Shown here piece by piece: positions 56,862 through 64,000 of a DNA stretch of 64,000 nucleotides. Each line of letters starts with the position of its first letter. Positions within the stretch are counted from its first letter, which is position 1. A model generated the notes under the pieces. That model was not told where the DNA came from, ran no database searches, and saw nothing but the letters and a program-made list of their open reading frames with translations. Source of the DNA: Rivularia sp. MS3 (GTDB taxonomy: Bacteria; Cyanobacteriota; Cyanobacteriia; Cyanobacteriales; Nostocaceae); the NCBI GenBank assembly GCA_019192545.1, contig JAHCMI010000038.1, positions 1 through 64,000 of the forward strand, given 5' to 3'. A program made the translations under genes and the position numbers.

Positions 56862-57482
56862 AAATAATATTTGGTAAATCCGATGTCTGTATTTTGGCAT
56901 TCTGTATCTATATAAAACATCAGATATTTGGGGGGATTTACACCTGGAAAAATGGGTAGGTATGTGACTTAGGGTTTTAGCAAAGCATAATCTCACCAGC
57001 AATTAGACAGCAAATCGATGCCTAGCTTCACAAAATGATTAATTAAACGCAATTTAATACTAAAGAGCTTGATTTTTAAAGAAACATAATTAATACTTCT
57101 AGGATAAACAATTTTATCTTCCTAAAAATAGATAAAAACTCTCAAATTGCTAAAAAAGCTTTCCTGCTGCACGTCATTTATACTTAATGGTTTATGTATA
57201 TATTTTTATTTACATTCAGTATTTCTGATTAAAAACAAACAACAGTCATCTTATCTATAATGAAGATTGCTTTTATTTCAGTAAATACCCCTTCATCAAG
57301 CTAAAAATATTCTTACCTATCCACACAACATACTTAAGTAAATAGCTGTTAATTAATTGAATTGCTAGCACTCAGTAAAGAAGCCCGAATCCCTCTTGCG
57401 GATGATATGTTACTTCCATTAGCTTTGATATAGCGAAAACACACAAAAGCTTTTTTATTTATACAGAAGGGAGTTCAAAGAA
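56862..57482. other. Intergenic region between divergent genes
   Basis: 621 bp, AT-rich, no gene recognised. It should contain the promoters of the pseudo-HtrA and PEP-CTERM genes. The AGAAGGGAG at 57465-57473 is the ribosome-binding site of the latter. Confidence 0.4.
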
Positions 57483-58241
57483 ATGAAGTTATTTAACAAA
57501 TTAGGAATTATTACTGCTGGTGTAATTTTGGGTTTTAGTGGTTTTCAAGGACAAGCAAATGCTAACGTTTCCGTATTTACGGATAGAACAGCATGGGAAA
57601 ATGCTCTTTCTGGTGCTTCATTTGAAACAGAAACTTTTGATGGTGCACAATCAAGCTTCGAGGCTAATTCTACTGGAAATGTAATTGGTAACTCTCTCAA
57701 TGTCGATTTAATTGGAGGTGTTGGAGATACTGGGCCTACAGGTCTTGCTGGAAATGGCTTTTTCGAGGGAGAAATCGATAGTTCAGGTGATGATGCTCTA
57801 ACACTTCAATTTAATACCAGTAGTGCTATAACAGGCTTTGGTATTTTAGGACTGCAAGATGATAGTGTCTCTAGTCCTGGTGGTTTAGACCTCGAAGAAA
57901 TAGGTGTTGAAGTTAATGGAGAAAAGTTTTTAATCAGTGACATTTTAGGATTAACTGATAGTAGTGATGGTCAGAGCGTTTCTACTGTTGAAAACGTCGA
58001 TCCAATTTCATTTATTGGTTTTATTTCAGATTCGGAGATAAATAGCTTCAATTTGCTTCATGGGGATTTGGTCGCACCTGGTGAAGTTTCAGGTGGTAAT
58101 GAAAACTTTTATATCGATGGTATCGTTACTGCATCTACTACACCAGTAGCAGTACCGGAACCAGCTTCGATGTTAGGACTTTTAGCTGTAACTGGTGTCG
58201 GTGCAGCTTCTCTCAAACGCAAGTTAGCTAAAGCAAAGTAA
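57483..58241 (+). CDS. PEP-CTERM sorting domain protein
   Basis: 252 residues. A signal peptide (GIITAGVILGFSGFQGQANA) is followed by a beta-rich, Asp/Gly-rich mature domain (SVFTDRTAWENALSGASFET...). The C-terminal sorting signal is PVAVPEPASMLGLLAVTGVG followed by a short hydrophobic span and KRKLAKAK. PEP-CTERM proteins are exported and processed at the membrane by an exosortase, often in exopolysaccharide-producing bacteria. The mature part resembles other cyanobacterial PEP-CTERM proteins with a calcium-like Asp-rich sandwich. Strong ribosome-binding site; a 13-bp hairpin terminator follows. Confidence 0.9.
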   Translation: MKLFNKLGIITAGVILGFSGFQGQANANVSVFTDRTAWENALSGASFETETFDGAQSSFEANSTGNVIGNSLNVDLIGGVGDTGPTGLAGNGFFEGEIDSSGDDALTLQFNTSSAITGFGILGLQDDSVSSPGGLDLEEIGVEVNGEKFLISDILGLTDSSDGQSVSTVENVDPISFIGFISDSEINSFNLLHGDLVAPGEVSGGNENFYIDGIVTASTTPVAVPEPASMLGLLAVTGVGAASLKRKLAKAK

Positions 58242-58332
58242 GCACAAAAAGCTTAGATATGACCCTCGCTGCGGACATATCGTAACTAATTTAGCGGACA
58301 TGATATTACAGGTCGGTTAAATATTATTTTAA

Positions 58333-58366
58333 GCTCTCTAATCCTGATAATGAAGGATTAGAGAGC
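58333..58366 (+). terminator. Hairpin after PEP-CTERM gene, 13-bp perfect stem
   Basis: GCTCTCTAATCCT (58333-58345) pairs with AGGATTAGAGAGC (58354-58366) over an 8-nt loop, 91 bp after the stop. The following bases are only moderately T-rich. Confidence 0.65.
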
Positions 58367-58582
58367 ATATTCGATTTTGGTGAAGTACATCAGTGGTAGC
58401 AGATTAAAAATCCACTTGATAGTTACTGAAAAAATAATTGGGCAAAATCCTTTAAGACTTATGCAAAGCCCTACTTTTCAGGGGGTTGGGGGATCTAAAT
58501 AGTTGAGATACTTTATTTCTCTTGTGCTTGCTTAAATCCTGACCTTAATAAAAGAGCTAAAACTCTGACTACAAACTTTTTT

Positions 58583-59038
58583 TTACCGTAGATTATAATA
58601 ACTTTTTCCTATTAAGTTATTGTTTTGAAATTGTAGGGTAACGCTCCAATATGGATTTATATCGCCGACATTCTGAGCATTATAGTTATTTGCATAAATA
58701 TCTTGATTGTTCCACTGATATATTTTCTCATTAATATGGGTATCGCCAAGATTTATATTATTCTTATAAATTAAAACACCATCCCACCCTATAATTGAAC
58801 GAACTTCATCATATGACATTCCTTCGGAGATAGAATTGTATAGCTGCTGATTTATTAGAGATTGAATATTGATTTGTCTAATTTTGAATTTTTGAGTTTG
58901 ACGAGATTTACGATTGGACAACTGAAATAAAGAATTAATCGCCAAAGATGAAAACTCTTTGTTTAAAAAAACTCTTTGAGAATAAAACAAAGCAATCCAG
59001 CCAGATAATGCTACCGATAATAAAAATGAAAATTTCAT
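58583..59038 (-). CDS. Exported or anchored protein, SmpA/BLIP-like fold
   Basis: 151 residues from ATG 59038; the frame runs upstream but through a spacer. The N-terminus (MKFSFLLSVALSGWIALF) is a signal or anchor. The C-terminal domain has GMSYDEVRSIIGWDGVLIY, then YQWNNQDIYANN and a final WSVTLQFQNNNLIGKSYYNL. This pattern (GMxxxEV..IxG ... W....V.F..N.L) is like the small SmpA/BLIP-type two-layer fold. It is the last gene of a three-gene cluster of exported proteins. Confidence 0.6.
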   Translation of the reverse strand: MKFSFLLSVALSGWIALFYSQRVFLNKEFSSLAINSLFQLSNRKSRQTQKFKIRQINIQSLINQQLYNSISEGMSYDEVRSIIGWDGVLIYKNNINLGDTHINEKIYQWNNQDIYANNYNAQNVGDINPYWSVTLQFQNNNLIGKSYYNLR

Positions 59039-59209
59039 AATTAAAGGGCGGATTTTCCGCCCTACAACTTTGATTAATATTATGAAGAAAAATCTATTCT
59101 TCCCAGCAATTGAAATAGAAAAAATACAATGTGTATTTCTTCCAAAATCACAAACGCAAAAACGTGCGATTCTCAAGAAAAGGCAGTATAAATAGTTTGC
59201 GAACAAATA

Positions 59210-59653
59210 CTAACGAACTCCTGCGCTGGTTTCATGAGCATTAGTATATGCATTGGTACGAGTTTTGATAGTACCGTAAACATTTTCGTATGTTTTTTCG
59301 CGGAATCTTCCTTCAAGTACCGAACCTGCATAATGTTCGGTTTTATATCCACTACCATATTTTTTCTTAGGTGTGTACTTACCCCCAAATTCTTTATCCT
59401 CAGTTTCGTAAAAGCTATTTTTGCTAGAATATTCCCCACCTGCATGTTTTTTACCTCCATCTTCATAGTAGAATTTTTCAGAATATGAAGCATAATCTTC
59501 ATTTCTGTAGGAGTGAGTCTTGGAATCAAGATTTAAATTAGTTTTGGTAACACTATTTCGATTAGTCCATTCGTTACGAACAAAAGTTTCACCAGCTAAT
59601 ACTGGGGTAGCGATAAAAGACGCTAGAAATGCTAAAGCAAGTACTTTTTTCAT
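59210..59653 (-). CDS. Small exported protein of unknown function, Tyr/Lys/Glu-rich
   Basis: 147 residues with a clear signal peptide (VLALAFLASFIATPVLA). The mature part is hydrophilic and rich in Tyr, Lys, Glu, Asn and Gly, with repeated aromatic-charged units such as SEKFYYEDGGKKHAGG and EFGGKYTPKKKYGSGYKTEH. No known domain. Expected in the periplasm or secreted. The start lies 3 bp after the stop of the gene at 59657-60301, so the two are almost certainly co-transcribed and translationally linked. Confidence 0.62.
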   Translation of the reverse strand: MKKVLALAFLASFIATPVLAGETFVRNEWTNRNSVTKTNLNLDSKTHSYRNEDYASYSEKFYYEDGGKKHAGGEYSSKNSFYETEDKEFGGKYTPKKKYGSGYKTEHYAGSVLEGRFREKTYENVYGTIKTRTNAYTNAHETSAGVR

Positions 59654-59656
59654 GAG

Positions 59657-60301
59657 TTAATTCTCCTTGTTTTCGTTGTTATTTTCAGCCTCATATTTAT
59701 ATTTAGGTAATTTTTGAGGCTCGAACCTTCTAGAGCTTTTAGGTTCATTTGTAGATTTTCTGTATAAAGAAACCCCTTTACAAATATTGGAAAGAGTTGG
59801 AAAACTCTCGGGGTTTAATCTAACACCCGCACCGATTAATTCGGCACAAGCGCGAGCATTTATAATTTCTAAATCATATTTAGTCTTGCTAGAAATAGTT
59901 TCAGCCATTTGCTCGCAGGTTTTAGCGACTTTTCCTCCTAAAGGAATAATAAAAGCAGCATTTACACCATAGGAAGCATTATCGTCAAAACTAATTCCAT
60001 CATAGGTATTGTAAGAACTTCCTATAATCAAAGATGGTTTTGGACAGATAACTTGTCTTCCACCTAAACCTTGTATTTTATAGGTTGCAGATTCACCAAC
60101 GTTATAGACTCCCGTTTGATTTATAGCAGCAGCATTCTGTTGCTGGTTATCTAATCTTTGTTCTTGATTTGGTTGAGAAGTCGAATTTAGAGAGTTATTA
60201 ATAGGTTGTGTCTGCGCTTCTACCTTTGCATTTATTGCTAAGGTTAAAGAGAGAGATAATAACCAATAATTAATTATTAGTCTGAAAATTTGTCTAAACA
60301 T
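59657..60301 (-). CDS. Exported protein of unknown function, first gene of the cluster
   Basis: 214 residues. A signal segment (LLSLSLTLAINAKVEAQ) is followed by an Asn/Gln-rich linker (TQPINNSLNSTSQPNQEQRL), then a Cys-containing domain: VICPKPSLIIGSSYNTYDG, SYGVNAAFIIPLGGKVAKTC, ARACAELIGAGVRLNPESFP. The Gly-rich hydrophobic segment may be a membrane-associated or barrel strand. The tail is charged (NNNENKEN). The family is not recognised. It is followed after 3 bp by the next exported gene. Confidence 0.6.
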   Translation of the reverse strand: MFRQIFRLIINYWLLSLSLTLAINAKVEAQTQPINNSLNSTSQPNQEQRLDNQQQNAAAINQTGVYNVGESATYKIQGLGGRQVICPKPSLIIGSSYNTYDGISFDDNASYGVNAAFIIPLGGKVAKTCEQMAETISSKTKYDLEIINARACAELIGAGVRLNPESFPTLSNICKGVSLYRKSTNEPKSSRRFEPQKLPKYKYEAENNNENKEN

Positions 60302-61112
60302 TGGAACAATTTCTTACGATGAGTAAGTTAGGATACTATGAGTCATCAATCATACTAATAGTGGTATTCATCTCCTTAGTTAAACGACTTTTTATTCTTT
60401 AATATTCAGCTTTATTAATTATCGAGCTTTTAGCTTTTAGCGATGTTGGCTTAAATACCCTATCGTCACGAGATGGAACCTTAAAAAATGAGCGTGTCAG
60501 CAGACAGAGTATCCTTTGAACAGAACCGCTAAGTTTTAAATCCCTATCCAATTGCAAGCGGTGGAGCTAATAGCTAACAACTAATAGCTAATAGCTTTAA
60601 CATAGTCAAATAATGCCACTGTCCTCTATGGATTGCTAGGGGTATTTAGTGGGGAAAAGTGGGGTAGTAAAATTAATCTAAATTAATCAAAATATGAATA
60701 TTTGTAACACTATTACCCGATAATTTCTTTACTTTTATAACTGACGCAAACTACATATTTTGTTGTTGTAGGATGCTGTGACAATTGTCTAAGTCCTGAC
60801 TTTTTCAAACGAAAAATCTTGCTTAATGTTAAATAAAATACATTTGATTCATTTAGTTAATTAGCTGCGTGTATCAGTATGAATAATGTAAATATTGTTA
60901 AATTTGAACAAAAAGGTATTTAGTAAAGGAAGTGTCAAGTAAACTTGAAGATACAGAGAAATCTTTGACAAGTTGTTAATAGCTAAGTAATATCCGAACA
61001 TATAGGATTATACAAATATAAATATTTTTATAGTGATTAATACTTACTATAAATGTTTTAGTTTACGAAATTACAGTTACGGAACTGCAAATATATATAA
61101 AAGTTACAGAAT
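60302..61112. other. Intergenic region, 811 bp
   Basis: AT-rich space between the divergent exported-protein cluster and the NB-ARC gene. AGCTAATAGCTAACAACT heptamer repeats are near 60570 and a TTGTAGGATGCTGTGACA repeat is near 60766. No gene recognised. Confidence 0.4.
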
Positions 61113-62513
61113 ATGAATACCGAAGAATTACTGACTATCGCAAATCAAGCTGTTTTTAAATTAACCAATGAGTATTTGAGCGATTTACAAAGCGAGTTGC
61201 TAAAAGCATCTTGCAAGAATCAAACTTATGAACAGTTTGCAGAAATTCATGGTTACTGCATTGATTATATAAAGAAGGATGTAGGCTGTAAGTTATGGCA
61301 TTTACTCTCAGAAGCATTAGGAGAAAAGGTAACTAAAAAGAATTTTAAACAAGCTTTGGAACGAGGCAAACAGAATGGAAACATAGTTGTGCCATCTATG
61401 ATGAAGATACAACAGAACCACCGAAGAGACTGGGGTATAGCACCGGATGTTTCGGCTTTTTATGGCAGAAAAAGAGAGTTAGAAACGTTGAAGCAATGGA
61501 TAACTCAAGATAGATGTCGAGTGGTTGCAATATTAGGGATGGCAGGAATTGGTAAAACTTTTGTTGCTACTAAGTTAGTCGAAGAGATAGAGGATAAATT
61601 TGATTCTGTAATCTGGTGTTCTTTACGGAATGAACCATGTTTAAAAAGTATTTTGAATGAAATTGTTGGATTTTTGTCAAATCAGCAACAAAACAACGCA
61701 GAAATCAAAAATTTACTTGAATGTATGCGTTCTTCTCGCTGTTTGATAATTTTAGATAATTTAGAGTCAATTTTACAGTCGGGGGATTTTGCTGGAAAAT
61801 ACCGCAACGGCTATGAGCAATATGGAGAGTTATTAAGATTGGTGGAAGAAACTTACCATCAAAGCTGCTTAATTCTTACTAGTCGGGAAAAATCATTTGA
61901 GATTGCTTCACAAGAAACAACAAAATCATTAGTTCGTTGCTTAAAATTGAGCGGCTCCCTAGAAGCTGCACAAGCTATAATTTCATGGCAAACACTACTA
62001 GGCTCGGATGAGCAAAAGCAAGACTTATGCAGGCGCTATGGTTACAATCCTCAAATATTGAAAATTATTGCGACGTTAATCAAAGACGTATTCGACGGTG
62101 AAATTGAGGAATTTTTAAACCAAGATACAGTTGCTTTTAATAGTATTCGTATGTTCTTTAATCAGCAATTTGAACGTTTATCTGAAATCGAGCAAATTAT
62201 TATGTATTCTTTGAGCATCAGTGGTGGATGGACTTCTATCTATGAACTACTCGAAGATATTAATACACCAATTTCTCAAACTAAAATATTAGAAGCTTTG
62301 CAATCTTTAGTTTGGCGATCGCTAATTGATAAGCGAGGAAATAAGTATTTTCTTAAGCCTGTGATGATAGATTATATAAACGAGCGTTTAATTGAGCAGA
62401 TTGAAATCAAGTCAGCAAGTACATATATGGTGGGTGGTACGACTTACGAACGGCTTAAAAATATCGTGAAGCGCAATACAGAGATTCAATCTCAACAAAT
62501 ATTAGCGTTTTAA
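61113..62513 (+). CDS. NB-ARC STAND NTPase with N-terminal vMAP-type helical domain, no sensor repeats
   Basis: 466 residues. An N-terminal helical DNA-binding-like domain (about 1-100, LTNEYLSDLQSELLKASCKN) of the vWA-MoxR-associated type common in cyanobacterial STANDs. Then an NB-ARC core: FYGRKRELETLKQWI, P-loop GMAGIGKT (142-149), Walker B CLIILDNLES, and the ARC/winged-helix part ending SLVWRSLIDKRGNKYFLKPV. In typical relatives a WD40 or TPR sensor follows; here the protein ends at QSQQILAF. It may be a minimal switch, or a gene that lost its 3' part. The ATG is family-consistent. Confidence 0.82.
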   Translation: MNTEELLTIANQAVFKLTNEYLSDLQSELLKASCKNQTYEQFAEIHGYCIDYIKKDVGCKLWHLLSEALGEKVTKKNFKQALERGKQNGNIVVPSMMKIQQNHRRDWGIAPDVSAFYGRKRELETLKQWITQDRCRVVAILGMAGIGKTFVATKLVEEIEDKFDSVIWCSLRNEPCLKSILNEIVGFLSNQQQNNAEIKNLLECMRSSRCLIILDNLESILQSGDFAGKYRNGYEQYGELLRLVEETYHQSCLILTSREKSFEIASQETTKSLVRCLKLSGSLEAAQAIISWQTLLGSDEQKQDLCRRYGYNPQILKIIATLIKDVFDGEIEEFLNQDTVAFNSIRMFFNQQFERLSEIEQIIMYSLSISGGWTSIYELLEDINTPISQTKILEALQSLVWRSLIDKRGNKYFLKPVMIDYINERLIEQIEIKSASTYMVGGTTYERLKNIVKRNTEIQSQQILAF

Positions 62514-62637
62514 CGAAACAACAACCCTGCAAAATATCGTAAATATCTCCGCCAAACTAACCATTCATATCCTTAGCTTTATCACCTATACTCTTTTAAC
62601 TGATGGCGCTTTGATGCTAAACAAAAGCCAGTGAAGA

Positions 62638-62769
62638 TTAGTACTCGAACAAGCCAACATTGCTGGGTGGGGATAAGCAGGGGGAGCAGGGGAAGCGGAG
62701 GAAGCAGGGGGAGAAAAGATTTTTCCGCATGAAGGTAAACCCTGCATAGTTTACTTGGTGGACTACTAG
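62638..62769. repeat. Dispersed element TTAGTACTCGAACAAGC ... GGACTACTAG, second copy
   Basis: Shares its left 30 bp (TAGTACTCGAACAAGC, then AACATTGCTGGGTG) and right end (TTACTTGGTGGACTACTAG) with 28527-28622. The core is a GGAGCAGGGGAAGCGGAGG repeat instead. Confidence 0.65.
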
Positions 62770-62796
62770 AAAATCAAACTTCTTACTTTTTACTTC

Positions 62797-62918
62797 TTAT
62801 ACCAATTCTGTATGAGGCTGCGCTGAATCACTCTCAGCCTAGAAGGCTGGAGCTATCTGTAAAAAGCCAACCGTAAGGTGGCTAAATTCGGCGCATCTTT
62901 ATAAAGAAATGGTATTAC
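62797..62918. repeat. MITE-like element with TTATACCAATTCT ends
   Basis: The left end TTATACCAATTCTGTATGA and the right end (reverse complement TAATACCATTTCTTTATAA) are imperfect inverted repeats of about 20 bp. Inside are hairpins CAGCCT/AGGCTG and AGCCAACC/GGTGGCT. No coding capacity. Confidence 0.5.
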
Positions 62919-62986
62919 TTCTTACTTACGCGAAGCAGTACTAGGGTAGATATTTGTGCAAAATATATAAAGAAAGTATCTCAATT

Positions 62987-63166
62987 TTAGGATTCTTTAG
63001 CATCAGCTTCACTACTTCCAATCAATGCTTGAAACAAGTTAATACCTAAGTTGTAAATTGCTGCGAAAAGTAGTATTAACATTAAACCCGCCAGAGCGCT
63101 GAAGGGAGATAAGACGAGTAATAATAACAATCCGAATACTATAATTGAGACCAATGGCTTATTCAT
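62987..63166 (-). CDS. Small membrane protein
   Basis: 59 residues from ATG 63166; an ATA/TTG-type extension upstream to 63193 is unlikely. Two hydrophobic stretches, PLVSIIVFGLLLLLVLSPF and ALAGLMLILLFAAIYNLGI, are followed by a polar tail ALIGSSEADAKES. Probably an inner-membrane protein; the family is not recognised. A charged, Ser-rich C-terminus faces one side. It stands alone. Confidence 0.55.
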   Translation of the reverse strand: MNKPLVSIIVFGLLLLLVLSPFSALAGLMLILLFAAIYNLGINLFQALIGSSEADAKES

Positions 63167-63535
63167 ACTGACCCGATTTAATATAAGAATCAATATTTTT
63201 ATTTAACAAGCTGATGTTTTAATTTGCGTACATCTGAGGTAATAATCAATCTATCACCTATGAGAGAGATTGAAATCGAAATCGCAACAAGGTTCGGTTA
63301 ATAGGAATAAATTAATTTTTGTTTGTACATATATAATTGCTGCATCATGGAACATTAAGAAATTATCCATAATGCAGCAATTACTTAAATTCTGAAGTTC
63401 GTTTAATTTACATCTCGCACTAGTTTCCGCAAACCCGGTTTCTTTGTGATTTCACAATAAGATATTCACTATGGAGCAAGGAACCGGGTTTCTTTGGGCT
63501 TCTTAAGAATGGTGCAAGAAATGAATTTAACTAAA
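63167..63535. other. Intergenic region with an inverted AAACCCGG repeat
   Basis: AAACCCGGTT (63431-63440) pairs with AACCGGGTTT (63482-63491), part of a longer imperfect stem (CGGTTTCTTTG / CAAGGAACCG). It continues into the TTTGGGCTTCTTAAGAATGG repeat. This probably terminates the beta-helix gene that ends at 63536. Confidence 0.6.
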
Positions 63536-64000
63536 TCAACTAATAACTTCGCCTTGATTTAAGATGTTTTCAGCGATAGTTGTGTTGATGATTTCAACTA
63601 TCCCGTCTTCAGCATTAAACAAATTACCACCACTATTAGCTTGATTGAAAGCAAGGTAGCTCGATAATAATCTCAAGAAACCGCGATTAAATATACCACC
63701 ACCATTTTCTGCTTTGTTACGTCTGAGAAGGCTACTTATAACTGTTGCGGTACCGTCTGCAAAATTCACAATACCTCCTCCTTCAAAGGTTGCTTGATTA
63801 TCATCCACACTGCTACTGCTTACACTTAGGGTACCAACATTCCAAATAGCACCACCGCTAACTGATGCTTTGTTATTCTGTAAGTTGCTGCGACTGATAT
63901 CCAAGATACTGCTGTTAAAGATAGCTCCACCAATATTGCTTGCACTGTTGTTAGTCAAACTACCGTCAGTTACCGTTACTTTACCATTAGCATTCGCCGC
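63536..64000 (-). CDS. Right-handed beta-helix repeat protein, C-terminal part (5' end outside window)
   Basis: The frame is open to the window edge; 155 residues are visible. Short repeats of the polymorphic outer-membrane/beta-helix type occur: NNSASNIGGAIFN, NNKASVSGGAIWN, DNQATFEGGGIVN, RNKAENGGGIFNRG and FNQANSGGNLFN, each about 22-27 residues with a GGxIxN turn. Such proteins form parallel beta-solenoids, often large, cell-surface or secreted. No C-terminal sorting or autotransporter domain is present, and the chain ends at GEVIS. Role cannot be told from the end alone; adhesin or polysaccharide lyase-like scaffold are options. Confidence 0.85.
   Translation of the reverse strand, partial: AANANGKVTVTDGSLTNNSASNIGGAIFNSSILDISRSNLQNNKASVSGGAIWNVGTLSVSSSSVDDNQATFEGGGIVNFADGTATVISSLLRRNKAENGGGIFNRGFLRLLSSYLAFNQANSGGNLFNAEDGIVEIINTTIAENILNQGEVIS

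Larger units (their letters stand above)
62514..62986. other. Intergenic region, 473 bp, carrying two repeat elements
   Basis: It holds the dispersed elements at 62638-62769 and 62797-62918, with the STAND gene to the left. Nothing resembling the missing sensor domain of that gene was recognised in any frame. Short GGAGCAGGGG repeats lie inside the first element. Confidence 0.5.

Noticed and set aside
56862-57002. N-terminal extension of the HtrA-like protein to a TTG
   Set aside because: The 47 extra residues do not resemble a signal peptide or domain; the ATG at 56861 fits the family start.
1-64000. CRISPR arrays, tRNA or rRNA genes
   Set aside because: Reading by eye found no regularly spaced direct repeats and no cloverleaf or rRNA-like segments. 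A tRNAscan or Infernal run would be decisive.

Overview
This 64 kb window is chromosomal DNA from a filamentous, Nostocales-like cyanobacterium. The evidence is HIP1 octamers (GCGATCGC, at least 12 copies), heptamer-type short tandem repeats, many dispersed palindromes between genes, and typical cyanobacterial proteins: DUF1822 with its sigma factor, multi-PAS hybrid kinases, WD40-STAND proteins, FHA-GAF-adenylate cyclase, PEP-CTERM and GHL10 proteins. The coding regions look AT-rich. I saw no rRNA, tRNA, CRISPR array, prophage or intact transposase. Both ends of the window cut through repeat-rich proteins: an RTX calcium-binding protein at the left and a beta-helix protein at the right.

Layout. 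1-13 kb: RTX protein end, a cyclopropane-synthase-like methyltransferase, a very large CBS/6xPAS hybrid histidine kinase, two paralogous secreted GHL10 glycosidase-like proteins flanking a DoxX membrane protein and a small membrane protein, an orphan small gene, and class I aldolase FbaB. 13-23 kb: an AAA/WD40 membrane protein with 14 blades, two VOC proteins, GTPase YlqF/RbgA, a VanZ/LamG-like membrane protein, and an FHA-GAF-class III adenylate cyclase. 23-31 kb: an unannotated 27-residue membrane-peptide ORF with its own hairpin terminator, then the succinate-semialdehyde dehydrogenase / 2-oxoglutarate decarboxylase pair that closes the cyanobacterial TCA cycle, a TPR protein and small membrane proteins. 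31-42 kb: a caspase / apparent pseudo-caspase / STAND / WD40 protein, secreted small proteins, an ankyrin protein, and a sigma-70-like factor followed by DUF1822. 42-54 kb: metabolic and housekeeping genes (Gfo/Idh/MocA oxidoreductase, retropepsin, acyltransferase, macro domain, sulfotransferase, a stand-alone EF-G paralogue, K+ channel-like protein, TerB-like, L,D-transpeptidase, PPP-type phosphatase). 54-64 kb: a LuxR-type regulator with a degenerate receiver downstream of a catalytically dead HtrA-like protein, a PEP-CTERM protein, a three-gene cluster of small exported proteins, an NB-ARC protein lacking a sensor domain, and the beta-helix protein.

Most genes are monocistronic or loosely spaced. 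The clear functional pairs are gabD/2-OG decarboxylase, sigma/DUF1822, and the exported trio at 58.6-60.3 kb. Three STAND/AAA-type NTPases (13.6, 31.2 and 61.1 kb) give the region a signalling or possibly defence and cell-death flavour. The intergenic spaces are rich in dispersed hairpin families; several AAACCCGG-type hairpins sit exactly between convergent genes and look like bidirectional terminators. The strongest leads for new biology are the caspase/pseudo-caspase STAND protein, the pseudo-HtrA plus degenerate-receiver pair, the 27-residue peptide gene, the three-way-junction element at 51768-51867, and the exported three-gene cluster.
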